A stretch of 64,000 nucleotides of DNA from Bradyrhizobium sp. JYMT SZCCT0428 (GTDB lineage: Bacteria > Pseudomonadota > Alphaproteobacteria > Rhizobiales > Xanthobacteraceae). Numbering within the stretch: the first letter of the stretch is position 1; every line of letters starts with the position of its first letter. Below are positions 45,596-54,422 of this stretch, piece after piece. Position numbers and translations under genes: made by a program. The stretch is taken from positions 1 to 64,000 of the forward strand of contig NZ_JAFCLS010000002.1 of the NCBI RefSeq assembly GCF_018131075.1, written 5' to 3'. The notes below the pieces were generated by a model. That model ran no database searches and had not been told where the DNA came from. It saw only the letters and a list, made by a program, of their open reading frames with translations.

Positions 45596-46702
45596 TTAAC
45601 CTCTTTGTCGGAAGCGGATCATGTAGGTGTCCATCGTGTGATCGGCGACCTGATTCCAGAGATACTGGTCTCCCCGAAATGCAACGAAGTGTTCGTAGAC
45701 ACGCTTGAACCAGGCATTTTTCTCCGACATCTCCGTGAAAACCTCATTAGCGGCCTTCCAGCTGGCGTCCATGACTTCAAGTGGGAACGATTTGAGGACG
45801 GCGCCCGCTGCTACAAGGCGTTTCAAGGCAACCGGGTTTTGTGCATCGTACTTGGCGGACATCCATTGATTGGTTTCCGCAGAGGCCGACTGAAGGATGG
45901 TCTGGTAGAGTTTGGGAAGCTCGCCCCACTTCTGCTGATTTACAAAGAGCCCCACGGTTGGCCCGACTTCCCACCAACCTGGATAGTAATAGTACTTTGC
46001 CACCTTCACGAAGCCGAGTTTCTCGTCATCGTGCGGGCCTACCCATTCGGCAGCATCGATCGTGCCTTTTTCGAGCGCGGGGTAGATGTCTCCGCCAGCG
46101 ATCTGCTGAGGGACAACGCCGAGTCTCGACAAGATGATGCCGGCAAAGCCGCCGACGCGAAACTTCAGGCCCTTGAGGTCGTTCAGGGAATTGATTTCCT
46201 TGCGGTACCAGCCGCCCATTTGGCAGTTGGTATTACCCGCGGGCAGGAACATCACGTTGTAGGTCTTGTGAAACTCGTTGATCAAGTCAAGCCCGCCTCC
46301 GTGATAGAGCCACGCGTTGCGCATCCGGACGTTCATGCCGAATGGCAGATCAGTTCCAAACGTAAAGGTCGGGTCCTTGCCGAAGTAGTAATATGGCGAT
46401 GTGTGACCGCATTCGACCGTATTGTTCTGGACCGCGTCCAATATCTGCAAACCGGGCACGATCTCTCCGGCCGCGAACACCTGGATTTTAAACTTTCCAT
46501 CGCTAAGCTCGTTGACGCGCTGCGCCAGGAACTCACACCCCCCGTACAGGGTATCGAGTGACTTTGGCCAACTGGCCGGCATGCGCCATTTGATTTCCGG
46601 TGTTGATTGGGCCAGCGCGGGAGCTGCGATTGCAGCGCCGGCCGCCGCAGTTGCTCCCAAAGCCGACGTTTTAAGGAATTTTCTCCGGTCGGTGATGCTC
46701 AT
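45596..46702 (-). CDS. TRAP transporter substrate-binding protein (DctP family)
   Basis: The 368-residue periplasmic receptor has a twin-arginine signal (DRRKFLKTSALGATAAAGAA) cut near ALAQS and a DctP/TakP-type domain; the conserved arginine that binds a carboxylate is likely in KFRVGGFAG. TRAP receptors of this subgroup bind 2-oxo acids or similar carboxylates. The ATG at 46702 follows AGGGG, so the much longer frame is not used. The DctQ and DctM membrane partners are absent nearby, so it is an orphan or uses partners elsewhere. It is 50 bases after an SDR gene on the same strand. Confidence 0.9.
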   Translation of the reverse strand: MSITDRRKFLKTSALGATAAAGAAIAAPALAQSTPEIKWRMPASWPKSLDTLYGGCEFLAQRVNELSDGKFKIQVFAAGEIVPGLQILDAVQNNTVECGHTSPYYYFGKDPTFTFGTDLPFGMNVRMRNAWLYHGGGLDLINEFHKTYNVMFLPAGNTNCQMGGWYRKEINSLNDLKGLKFRVGGFAGIILSRLGVVPQQIAGGDIYPALEKGTIDAAEWVGPHDDEKLGFVKVAKYYYYPGWWEVGPTVGLFVNQQKWGELPKLYQTILQSASAETNQWMSAKYDAQNPVALKRLVAAGAVLKSFPLEVMDASWKAANEVFTEMSEKNAWFKRVYEHFVAFRGDQYLWNQVADHTMDTYMIRFRQRG

Positions 46703-46752
46703 TGGACGTCCCCTCATGTTGTTGGCGTATGCGAAATTCCGCGATTTGCGGA

Positions 46753-47526
46753 TCAGTGAATGTGACTGCCGCCATTCACGTCGATCGTTGCTCCGGTGAC
46801 GTAGGCTGAAAGTTCTGAGGCCAGAAACAGGCAGGCACCCGCGATATCCGACGGCTTTCCCGGCCGTCGCAGCGGAATACCCGCTACAATTTCGTCGAAT
46901 TTCTCGCGAGAAAGGTTGCCGTCGAGCATCGCGGTCTCGACCATGGAAGGGCAGATGACGTTCGCGCGTATCCCCTGAGGCCCGAACTCGCGCGCGATGG
47001 TCTTTGTCAGGCTGACGACACCGCCTTTGGAGGCGGCATAGTGAGCGCCACCTACAAGGCCACCGCCCCGCTGCGCTGCGACTGAAGCCAGATTGACAAT
47101 GACGCCACACTTTTTGGCGGCGAAGATAGCCAACACGCTTTTGCAGACGTTAAAGGTACCCTTCAGATTGACGTCGAGAATTCGGTCGTAGTCGGCCTCA
47201 GCAATCGAGAGCATCGACTGCGCCAGCACGATACCTGCGCAATTCACCAGGCAATCGATGGTTCCAAACCTGGCAACGGCTTCCGCTATGACGCGTTCGC
47301 AATCCGCAAGATTCGTGATGTCGCATTTGAGACCAGCGACTGTGGGTTCCGAGCCTATGTTGCTCGCGATCGACTTGACGATGTCGCTGAAGATCTCGTC
47401 CTCCATGGCAAGGTCCACGAGTACGAGCTTCGCACCGCTTTGCGCGAAGAGTTCGGCGGTGGCGTAGCCGATCCCTCTGAGCGAGGACGCCCCGACGATG
47501 ACGCAGACCCTTCCCTGCAAAAGCAA
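46753..47526 (-). CDS. Short-chain dehydrogenase/reductase
   Basis: The 257-residue SDR has the cofactor loop VGASSLRGIGYATAEL, NCAG, a catalytic serine in NLASVAAQ, and YAASK. The ending YVTGATIDVNGGSHIH is characteristic. It is probably co-transcribed with the TRAP binding protein. A second, divergent SDR gene starts about 150 bases away; the shared gap contains the palindrome GCTATG-C-CATAGC at 47542-47554. Confidence 0.9.
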   Translation of the reverse strand: MLLQGRVCVIVGASSLRGIGYATAELFAQSGAKLVLVDLAMEDEIFSDIVKSIASNIGSEPTVAGLKCDITNLADCERVIAEAVARFGTIDCLVNCAGIVLAQSMLSIAEADYDRILDVNLKGTFNVCKSVLAIFAAKKCGVIVNLASVAAQRGGGLVGGAHYAASKGGVVSLTKTIAREFGPQGIRANVICPSMVETAMLDGNLSREKFDEIVAGIPLRRPGKPSDIAGACLFLASELSAYVTGATIDVNGGSHIH

Positions 47527-47541
47527 CGAATGCCCTCCCGA

Positions 47542-47554
47542 GCTATGCCATAGC
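47542..47554. promoter_or_regulatory. 13-bp palindrome between divergent SDR genes
   Basis: GCTATG-C-CATAGC is a perfect inverted repeat with 6-bp arms in the A+T-rich gap between two divergent SDR genes. It could be an operator serving both. No adjacent regulator gene is visible, so the factor is unknown. Confidence 0.45.
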
Positions 47555-47679
47555 GTATGCTCATATATAAATTTACAAATTCATACATAAAATCATTTGA
47601 CGAGCTTGTCCACCTCGACGATGATCTTTTTATTAGCGGATATTGTGCGGTGCTTATAAAACACACAAGTAGAGGTAAA

Positions 47680-48456
47680 ATGTCCTCCCGACTGGAGAAA
47701 ATGTCCTCCCGACTGGAGAATAAGACCGTTGCCATCACCGGCGGCGCCGGCGGGATTGGTTCGGCGGCATGCCGGCTGTTCTGCGAAGCGGGCGCCCGCG
47801 TTGCCTTGATCGATACCGACGCCGTAACGGCAAGAGAGACAGCAGTGGCTATTCAACGCGAGAATACCGACGCCGACATCCGCGCATTTGCGGCCGACCT
47901 CGGCGTCGAGGCGGAATCCGATCGCGTCGTGGGGGAAATCGCGTCGGCCTTCGGGAGCGTTGATGTTCTGATCAACAATGTCGGCATTCGCCGCTATGAG
48001 CCGGTGGCAGACGCCCCATGGAGCACATGGGACGCGATCGTGCGCGTCAATCTGTTGAGCTTTGTCGCAATGTCCCGTGCGGTGTTGCCGCTCATGCGAT
48101 CGAAGCAATCCGGCAGCATCGTCAACGTATCATCTACCTACGCCCTCTACGGCCGAAAAGGTATGGGTGCTTATGATGCGACCAAAGCGGCAATCCTGGC
48201 CCTGACGCGCACGCTCGCCTTTGAGGAGGCAGAGCACGGCATTCGGGTCAACGCCGTCTGTCCTGGCTTTACGCGGACGCCATTTCACATCAACCGCATG
48301 GGACAGGAAGCCGTAGACGATCTCGTTCCGCCCTGCGCGCTAAAGCGCTGGGCCGAACCGATCGAGCTTGCTTACCCGATGCTTTGGCTTGCTTCGGATG
48401 AAGCTTCCTACGTGACGTCCGCCACCTTCATGATCGACGGCGGACTGCCCGCCTGA
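47680..48456 (+). CDS. Short-chain dehydrogenase/reductase
   Basis: The SDR of about 258 residues has TGGAGGIG, NNVG, the serine in NVSSTYALYG, and YDATK as its active site. The start region is a 21-bp tandem duplication (MSSRLEK-MSSRLEN), which gives two start codons, each with a usable ribosome-binding site (GAGG before 47680, GGAG before 47701). The longer frame back to 47557 runs through A+T-rich promoter DNA. A VOC-fold gene follows 33 bases on and may be co-transcribed. Confidence 0.88.
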   Translation: MSSRLEKMSSRLENKTVAITGGAGGIGSAACRLFCEAGARVALIDTDAVTARETAVAIQRENTDADIRAFAADLGVEAESDRVVGEIASAFGSVDVLINNVGIRRYEPVADAPWSTWDAIVRVNLLSFVAMSRAVLPLMRSKQSGSIVNVSSTYALYGRKGMGAYDATKAAILALTRTLAFEEAEHGIRVNAVCPGFTRTPFHINRMGQEAVDDLVPPCALKRWAEPIELAYPMLWLASDEASYVTSATFMIDGGLPA

Positions 48457-48489
48457 ACCAATGCAGAACGAGCGCGAAAGGAATCAACG

Positions 48490-48891
48490 ATGAATATGAA
48501 ATTCCACCACATGAATTTGTGTTCCGAGAACGTGCCACGCCTGTCCGAGTTCTATCGCTCGGTATTTGACCTCGGTTCGGTCGACTATCAGCGCGTCAAT
48601 ACCGCCGATGGATACGGTGGGAACGTCGACTTCGTGACTGATGGAGCGGTCGAATTTCACTTGGCGCGCAGGGATGTTGACCTCGGCTTCCGCATGAAGC
48701 ACATCATCAATCCGCTGGATCGGGGCCACTTCTGCTTTCGAACGGACGACATTCAAGCCTTTAAGAGGCGCCTAGAAGAAAAGAAAATCCCATACTCGGA
48801 CTACGGAACATGGGCGATGGCCGGCTGGTATCAGATATTCTTTCATGACCCCGACGGCAACATCATCGAAGTACATCAGACAGGCAAATAG
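48490..48891 (+). CDS. VOC-superfamily (glyoxalase-like) protein
   Basis: The 133-residue protein has the paired beta-alpha-beta fold of the vicinal oxygen chelate family. Likely metal ligands are in FHHMNLCSEN, EFHLARRD, RGHFCFRTDD and GNIIEVHQ. It may be an isomerase, lyase or extradiol-type dioxygenase; the substrate is unknown. The ATG at 48490 has AAGGAA about 7 bases upstream. It follows an SDR gene on the same strand. Confidence 0.85.
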   Translation: MNMKFHHMNLCSENVPRLSEFYRSVFDLGSVDYQRVNTADGYGGNVDFVTDGAVEFHLARRDVDLGFRMKHIINPLDRGHFCFRTDDIQAFKRRLEEKKIPYSDYGTWAMAGWYQIFFHDPDGNIIEVHQTGK

Positions 48892-48929
48892 ATGTCGGCG
48901 CTATCGCTGTGGTGAACGCTTTCGGCAAG

Positions 48930-49370
48930 TTACGCGTCTTCAGTTTCAATTATCCGCCTGATCTTCGAAGTCGCCATTGCGGTCGCTAGGAGCTTCCCCT
49001 GTTCGTCATGCAACTGGCCTTCCAAGAAGCAGATGGACCGTCCTCGGCTTACAATCCGACCGGTACCCAGCACTCGACCGACTCTTGCCGGCGAAATGAA
49101 ATTCACCTTGATCTCGAGGGTCGGTGCAAACTCTCCAGGGCCTAGGGTCAAGGCCAACGTTGGCGATAGCGTTTCGTCCAGCATGGCTGCAAGCATACCG
49201 CCGTGGATGAAACCCGCTGGATTCACGAAGTCCGGGCGAGCCTGCATTTCGACCTTTAACACCTGAGAGGAGGGATCGAACTCCAGGTATTTCCAGCCAA
49301 GCAGCTTGCTGATCGGAGCTTCAGGAAGTTCTCCGTGCAAAATCTTCGCGAAGAAACCTTTCTCGGCCAA
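48930..49370 (-). CDS. PaaI-type hotdog thioesterase
   Basis: The 146-residue hotdog-fold thioesterase has the PaaI pattern: NPAGFIHGGMLAAMLDETLSPTL with the catalytic acidic residue, VKFISPAR-like VNFISPARVGRVLG, and a C-terminal GKLLATAMATSKI. Such enzymes hydrolyse acyl-CoA thioesters, in particular those of aromatic pathways. It starts 15 bases after the hydroxylase stop and is the last gene of the aromatic operon. Confidence 0.88.
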   Translation of the reverse strand: MAEKGFFAKILHGELPEAPISKLLGWKYLEFDPSSQVLKVEMQARPDFVNPAGFIHGGMLAAMLDETLSPTLALTLGPGEFAPTLEIKVNFISPARVGRVLGTGRIVSRGRSICFLEGQLHDEQGKLLATAMATSKIRRIIETEDA

Positions 49371-49385
49371 GTTTGCCTCCAGAGT

Positions 49386-51197
49386 TTATGCGAAGAGTGG
49401 CGAACCAGTGGGGTTCGATAGCTCAGCCTGTTTCTCACGCGGGATCATCGAGAGGGTCGGCAGGTCGAGAACGGCACGGATGGCTGCCCCGAGCTTGTCC
49501 GCGGCATCCAGGGGCTCCGGCGTCCCTTCCTTGTCGCGCCAAGCCACCACTCCGTCCGGTCGCACAAGCAGCGCGCCGGCCTCTTCGACCTCGCGGACGC
49601 GCTGCCACTCGCAGTAAAGGTCCTGCGCTTCAGGCGAGCCGGTCACGACGATCCGCAGGAACGGAAGATCGAGGCGGCGTACAGCCTCCTTCCATGCGGT
49701 GCCGGCGATACCGGTCACGACGGTGAAGAGACCCTTTCCTGTTGCGTCAAGTGTCGAGATGCGGGTGCCGTCCCGACCGACGAGCCAGGCGTGCGGAATT
49801 TTGGCTCCTGGTCGTGTCGTCGGTTGATTGTAGAGATCGCGATCACGCCGCCAATTTTCGGGCTCGGCCACGGCATCGGCGATCACGGCCGAGGATTCGT
49901 AGCGTTGGTTCATCTCCACGCCTTGCGCATTGTACTCTGTCTGCTTGAGGTCGAGAGCTGCCTGAGCCGCCTTGCGGGCGGCAACACCTTCCGGTCCCGG
50001 ATCGCGGAAGCGTGCGATGCCCGCCGCGACCGGGTTTTCCGCCCCCTGCACCCGGAAACAGGCATTCAGCGGGGCATAGTCGAGCCGCGACTGGTTGGCT
50101 CGCTGCACGACCTGCTTTCCAACGGGCGCCCGTTCCTGCGAATAGCTTTCCAGTAGCTTCGGCCCGGCCCAGCCCTTGATGGCGTAGGCTAGTTTCCAGC
50201 CGAGATTGTGGCCGTCCTGCACGCAGGTGTTATTGCCCAAACCGCTGGACGGAGGATGCCGGTGGACGGCATCGCCACCGCAGAACACCCGCCCCCTGGA
50301 ATACTGCGTCACGTACGCCTGATTGATGTACCAGACCGACGTCCTCACGATCTCAGGTTCGATCGCCGGATCCCCGATTAAGACCCTGATCTTTTCGCGG
50401 ACGCTGCTTTCGGAGAGATCGGGATCGCCCTTGTTGATGTCGAACCCCCAGCCTGCGATCCATTGCGTCCACGGCCGCACGGCGCGGAGAAGGCCCATTC
50501 CGATTTCGCCGAAGCTCGCGTCCGGTGAGACAATCCAGTTCAGGATGCTGGGACGATGTTTGCTGTACTTGGAGAGGTCGGCATTGAAGACCGTATAGAC
50601 GGTGCCAGCGCGCGCCATGCGCCCTTCGATCGGAAGCTCGAGATGATCGACCACGGTCGATCTCGCGCCGTCGGCCCCGACCATGTAGCGCGCCCGGACG
50701 GTGAACTCGCGCCCGTCCAATCGGTCGCGCAGGGTGGCGGTGACGCCTCCGGAATCCTGCTCATGACGGATGTATTCGGTGTTGAACGCGAACGTGGCGC
50801 CCTTCGCGGCCGCCTTCTGGAACAGGATCGGCTCGAGCAACGGCTGGATGATGTCCACCATGCCGCACGGACTTGCCCTCAGGTAGTCCCCTCGGCGGTC
50901 ATCCCCCGTTCCCCACGTTCGCATCCGGATGAGTTCGGGCCCGGCCAGGCTGGTGGTGAACGTAGTGTCACCCATCAATTCCCATGGGCTCGCGTACCGG
51001 GCCACGTCCTCCGAGATACCGAGATCGCGGAAGACCTCATTGGCTCGTTGGTTGGTGATGTGCGCGCGCGGGCTATCGGCCATCCAGTTGCCGCGTGACA
51101 CGATGTGACAGCGCACGCCGCAATTCGCGAGCGAAAGCGCCGTCGTCGATCCGGTCGGTCCGGCCCCGATGATGAGCACATCTGTTTCGTATGCCAT
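49386..51197 (-). CDS. FAD-dependent aromatic hydroxylase (TfdB-like)
   Basis: The 603-residue flavoprotein hydroxylates a phenol-type ring with NAD(P)H and O2. The FAD motif is GAGPTGSTTALSLANCG near residue 10, GADGARSTV is the second motif, and GDAVHRHPPSSGLGNNTCVQD the third. Length and the thioredoxin-like C-terminal part (AGALLVRPDGVVAWRD) fit 2,4-dichlorophenol hydroxylase and phenol hydroxylase relatives more than the shorter MhpA. It lies between an extradiol dioxygenase gene and a thioesterase gene, so its product is probably a catechol cleaved by the former. The natural substrate cannot be named. Confidence 0.9.
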   Translation of the reverse strand: MAYETDVLIIGAGPTGSTTALSLANCGVRCHIVSRGNWMADSPRAHITNQRANEVFRDLGISEDVARYASPWELMGDTTFTTSLAGPELIRMRTWGTGDDRRGDYLRASPCGMVDIIQPLLEPILFQKAAAKGATFAFNTEYIRHEQDSGGVTATLRDRLDGREFTVRARYMVGADGARSTVVDHLELPIEGRMARAGTVYTVFNADLSKYSKHRPSILNWIVSPDASFGEIGMGLLRAVRPWTQWIAGWGFDINKGDPDLSESSVREKIRVLIGDPAIEPEIVRTSVWYINQAYVTQYSRGRVFCGGDAVHRHPPSSGLGNNTCVQDGHNLGWKLAYAIKGWAGPKLLESYSQERAPVGKQVVQRANQSRLDYAPLNACFRVQGAENPVAAGIARFRDPGPEGVAARKAAQAALDLKQTEYNAQGVEMNQRYESSAVIADAVAEPENWRRDRDLYNQPTTRPGAKIPHAWLVGRDGTRISTLDATGKGLFTVVTGIAGTAWKEAVRRLDLPFLRIVVTGSPEAQDLYCEWQRVREVEEAGALLVRPDGVVAWRDKEGTPEPLDAADKLGAAIRAVLDLPTLSMIPREKQAELSNPTGSPLFA

Positions 51198-51224
51198 ACC
51201 TACCTCCGCGATTACTTCCCGCTT

Positions 51225-52190
51225 TCACGCGGGGAAATCTTCAGTTGAGGCGTCCGCTTGTCTTGCCGCCATCATCGCCATGCCGGCGATCCAGCCGGGG
51301 ATAGCTTCATAGAACTCCTGCTCCATGGTGAACTGGCCACCCGTCGAGAACGCTCCAAAGGCGGCAACCCACGCGAGGACTTCGTTGGCGCCCCGGCCGG
51401 CCGCCTCGCGCACCTTGTCGGTGTTGAGCGCATCGGCTCGCCAGATCTGGCCGCTGCGCAAGATTTCCATGAATTCTTCGTCCCAATCCGGATTAAGAGG
51501 CTTGCAGGGGCCCTCGCCCGCTTCGGCCAGAACAGCCGCCTCGAAGACCCGCTTTTCGCGCGCCTCCTTGGCTTCCTGGGTTGGATTGCGTCCGTTGATC
51601 AGGCGCTCGCGAATCTCCGGTGGGGCCCCCTTGATGGACGGCACCGGCGGATCGTGCGACAGGCCACCCGATGCGGCAAACAGCACCCGCTTCCCGGAAC
51701 GCATCGCGAAGCGACCGACGGATTCACCCAGCTGCCTCGCCCGCCGGTAGGTGGGAATAGGCGGAGCTGCGGCGTTCACGAAGATCGGCAGGATCGGCAC
51801 GGATTTGAAATGGCCTAGGACTGCTTCCCACATCTGGACGAAACCGTGGTCGACCGGCATGCGGTACGACACCGCGACGTCAAAATCCTCCGCCCGTACG
51901 TGATCCACAAGCGCAAGAGCCGTTTCTTCCGGAACGTCCAGCGGACCCGTCCCCCCTCCCCAGTCACCGAGGGAGACCGCACCCGCGCCCACGCAGAACG
52001 AAGGCATCAGATCGTAGAAGAAGCCGTTGAAGTGGTCGGGCGCGAACTGGATGACGTAGTCGGGTTCGAACTCCTTCACGAAGGTTCCGAGCCGTTCGAA
52101 CGCCATGCGAACGCGTTGCTCGGTTTCGTTGCTGGCGGGTCCCCGGTACATCAGAGGCGTGTGGGATGCGCAGACGATTGCGACTGACAT
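51225..52190 (-). CDS. Class III extradiol ring-cleavage dioxygenase (MhpB-like)
   Basis: The 321-residue LigB-superfamily dioxygenase opens a catechol ring next to its hydroxyl groups using Fe(II). ASHTPLMYRG at the start, APDHFNGFFYDLMPSFCVG, PVDHGFVQMWE and ASGGLSHDPPVPS supply the histidines typical of 2,3-dihydroxyphenylpropionate 1,2-dioxygenase. Length matches MhpB. The start is the ATG at 52190 (MSVAIVCASH). It lies just upstream of the TfdB-like hydroxylase gene, making a two-step hydroxylation and cleavage unit. No hydrolase of the MhpC type is seen in the operon, but a thioesterase is. Confidence 0.9.
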   Translation of the reverse strand: MSVAIVCASHTPLMYRGPASNETEQRVRMAFERLGTFVKEFEPDYVIQFAPDHFNGFFYDLMPSFCVGAGAVSLGDWGGGTGPLDVPEETALALVDHVRAEDFDVAVSYRMPVDHGFVQMWEAVLGHFKSVPILPIFVNAAAPPIPTYRRARQLGESVGRFAMRSGKRVLFAASGGLSHDPPVPSIKGAPPEIRERLINGRNPTQEAKEAREKRVFEAAVLAEAGEGPCKPLNPDWDEEFMEILRSGQIWRADALNTDKVREAAGRGANEVLAWVAAFGAFSTGGQFTMEQEFYEAIPGWIAGMAMMAARQADASTEDFPA

Positions 52191-52240
52191 GATCGGATTC
52201 CTTCGAACGAGCGTGGCTGTTGTCGATGGTAGCTTGCGGC

Positions 52241-53467
52241 CTATTTCTTCACCAGAGGGCACGGGCTCTCGGAGAGCGGCCGGTTGACCGCCTCGCCGGG
52301 TAACGTCTGCAGGACGTTGTAAAGGTCCCAATCACCCTTGTTCTCTCCGACCTTCTTCACCTGGAGCAGGTACATGTCGTGTATCATCTTACGGTCGGCG
52401 CGGATGTAGCCGTCGGCCGCGAAGAAGTCGTTCACCCGCTCCTTCTCCATCTGCTTCATGACGGTCGGCGCTTCGTCCGTGCCGGTCGCCTTGACGGCCT
52501 TGAGATAGTGCGCGACTGACGAGTAAACACCCGCGTGGAAGCCAGTCGGCATGATCTTGGCCCTGGCGTAGAAGCGCTGAGCCCAGGCACGCGTCTCCGG
52601 CGTACGGTCCCAGTAGAATGGAGAGACTTCGTAGGCGTCGTGCGCGATCTTCAGACCTACGGCGTGCACGTCCGTCAGCACCGATTGCAGCGGAACGATC
52701 TTGGCTTTCGCGCTAAGGCCGAATTCGTCGGCCTGCTTCAGCGCAGTCACCGTATCGCCGCTCGAAGCCGCGATCGCGATGACATTAGCTCCGGCGTTGG
52801 ATGCGGTGAGCAGGAACGATGCAAAGTCTGAGGTATTTGGCGGAAACACGGTGCTACCCACCACCTGCGCGCCGTTGAGTTTCACTTGCTCTGAGGTATC
52901 CCTCGACAAGGCGTGACCATAGGCCTGATCGACCGTCAGGAAGTACCACTTCGTGCCGCCAGCCTCGATGATTGCCTTCGCCGCACCCTTCGCTAGGTTG
53001 TAGGTATCGACTGTCCACTGCACCGTAAGCGGGGAGCAGGCCTTGCCATTGAAATCTGACGAGGTCGATCCGGACAACAGCATGATCTTGCTCTTCTGGA
53101 CGGCGAGATTCTGCACGGCGAACCCGATGGGCGAACCTTGCATGTCGGCGATCGCGTCAACACCTTCGACGTCAAACCAGCGCGCAGCGATTTGGGATCC
53201 GGTGTCGGGCTTGCCGCTGTGATCGGCCGAAATGACCTCAACGTTGATGCCGGCTCCGAAGTCCTCTGCGGCCATCTCGGCCGCGATCACGGACCCCTTA
53301 CCGTTCGCCAGAGCTGTCGGCCCGGCGATGTCGGTCAGGACGCCTACCTTCACCTTGCCACCGCTGAGATTTGCGGTTCCGCCAGCGGTCTGTGCCGCTG
53401 CCGGCGGCGCCGAAATCGCCAAGGCTAAACAAACGGCCGCACGCAATTGGAAGCTTGAATAGACCAT
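52241..53467 (-). CDS. ABC substrate-binding protein, branched-chain amino acid type
   Basis: The 408-residue periplasmic binding protein has a signal peptide (LAISAPPAAAQTA) and the LivJ/receptor-family fold with KVGVLTDIAGPTALANGKGS. In rhizobia such proteins often bind aromatic acids rather than amino acids. It is first in the operon followed by the extradiol dioxygenase and hydroxylase, suggesting uptake of the aromatic substrate. No LivHMGF permease or ATPase gene is in the window, so it must use transporter parts encoded elsewhere. Confidence 0.9.
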   Translation of the reverse strand: MVYSSFQLRAAVCLALAISAPPAAAQTAGGTANLSGGKVKVGVLTDIAGPTALANGKGSVIAAEMAAEDFGAGINVEVISADHSGKPDTGSQIAARWFDVEGVDAIADMQGSPIGFAVQNLAVQKSKIMLLSGSTSSDFNGKACSPLTVQWTVDTYNLAKGAAKAIIEAGGTKWYFLTVDQAYGHALSRDTSEQVKLNGAQVVGSTVFPPNTSDFASFLLTASNAGANVIAIAASSGDTVTALKQADEFGLSAKAKIVPLQSVLTDVHAVGLKIAHDAYEVSPFYWDRTPETRAWAQRFYARAKIMPTGFHAGVYSSVAHYLKAVKATGTDEAPTVMKQMEKERVNDFFAADGYIRADRKMIHDMYLLQVKKVGENKGDWDLYNVLQTLPGEAVNRPLSESPCPLVKK

Positions 53468-53551
53468 CGTTCCCTCCCGTAGCCGCCCTTTTTAGACGTG
53501 CCGGGATGGATTGCAGCCATTCGGACTTGGATTCCATCGGAGTCTATGGAA

Positions 53552-53568
53552 TGTTCGCAGTGCGAACA
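53552..53568. promoter_or_regulatory. 17-bp perfect palindrome, probable MhpR-type operator
   Basis: TGTTCGCA-G-TGCGAACA is a perfect inverted repeat with 8-bp arms. It lies 13 bases before the start of the IclR-type regulator gene and 84 bases from the divergent binding-protein gene, the position expected of an operator for this regulator. Confidence 0.7.
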
Positions 53569-53581
53569 CGTGGGGGGGGCC

Positions 53582-54367
53582 ATGCACCGCAATGTCAGAG
53601 CACTTTCCCGCGGGTTGGCGCTGATCGGCGATCTCAATGCGAGCGGACCATCGAACGTCGTGCAACTCGCGAGAAGAACCGGCCTCAACCGTACCACGTG
53701 TTATCGCCTGCTCGATACGTTGCGAGATGACGGCTACGTCACGTTTGATGAGACCAACGCCCTATTCAGTCTTACGACACTAGTGCGCACGCTGAGCGAG
53801 GGCGTGTCATCGCGCGACCTGTCGAGCCAGGCGGCGCTTCCGGCAATGTTTAGTCTGCTCGACCAAGTATCATGGCCGAGCGACTTCGGGGTTTTCGAAC
53901 TGGGCTCTGTGCTGATCCGGGAGAGCACTCACCCCTTCAGTCCGTTGTCGGTTCATCGGTCCATGGTGGGCCGCAGGAGGTCTTTGGTGCGAAGCGCGCT
54001 CGGAAAGGCCATCCTGACGGCGTCGCCGCCGGCATTGCGCCGCGAGATGCTTGATCTGACCGCTTCGCTTGTCGAGGAAGACGCGGGCCTGGCAAAGGAC
54101 CGACGTTTCATTGAAGACATCCTCTTGCAAACGAAGAAGGACGGCTACGCATCCTCGGTCGGAGGCTCCGAAGCCGGCATCAGCGCTATAGCGCTGGCTA
54201 TTCCGGGGGGGGGCCCCGTTCTCGGCAGCGTCAATCTGATCTTCTTCTCGTCATCAATGACGCCCGAGGTCGCCGCCCGAAAGTACCTGCCCAGCATGAG
54301 GATAGCCGTGAAGGAAATCGAGCGTCGATGGTCCGCAGCGAACAAGGCGCGAGGAAAGATCGCCTAA
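53582..54367 (+). CDS. IclR/MhpR-family transcriptional regulator
   Basis: This protein of about 261 residues has the winged helix RNVRALSRGLALIGDL and VVQLARRTGLNRTTCYRLLD at the N-terminus and an IclR effector domain. The opening RALSRGL is characteristic of MhpR, the activator of phenylpropionate degradation in Escherichia coli. The ATG at 53582 is preceded by a GGGGGGG tract. It is divergent from the aromatic operon and has a perfect palindrome before its start, so it likely controls both. Confidence 0.9.
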   Translation: MHRNVRALSRGLALIGDLNASGPSNVVQLARRTGLNRTTCYRLLDTLRDDGYVTFDETNALFSLTTLVRTLSEGVSSRDLSSQAALPAMFSLLDQVSWPSDFGVFELGSVLIRESTHPFSPLSVHRSMVGRRRSLVRSALGKAILTASPPALRREMLDLTASLVEEDAGLAKDRRFIEDILLQTKKDGYASSVGGSEAGISAIALAIPGGGPVLGSVNLIFFSSSMTPEVAARKYLPSMRIAVKEIERRWSAANKARGKIA

Positions 54368-54422
54368 TTGGCAACCACCTCAACGCGGAGCTGGTCAATT
54401 GCCTTAGCCGCCCTAGATGACA

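Noticed and set aside
45416-46561. 381-codon plus-strand frame opposite the TRAP receptor gene
   Set aside because: Antisense shadow of a clear DctP-family gene.
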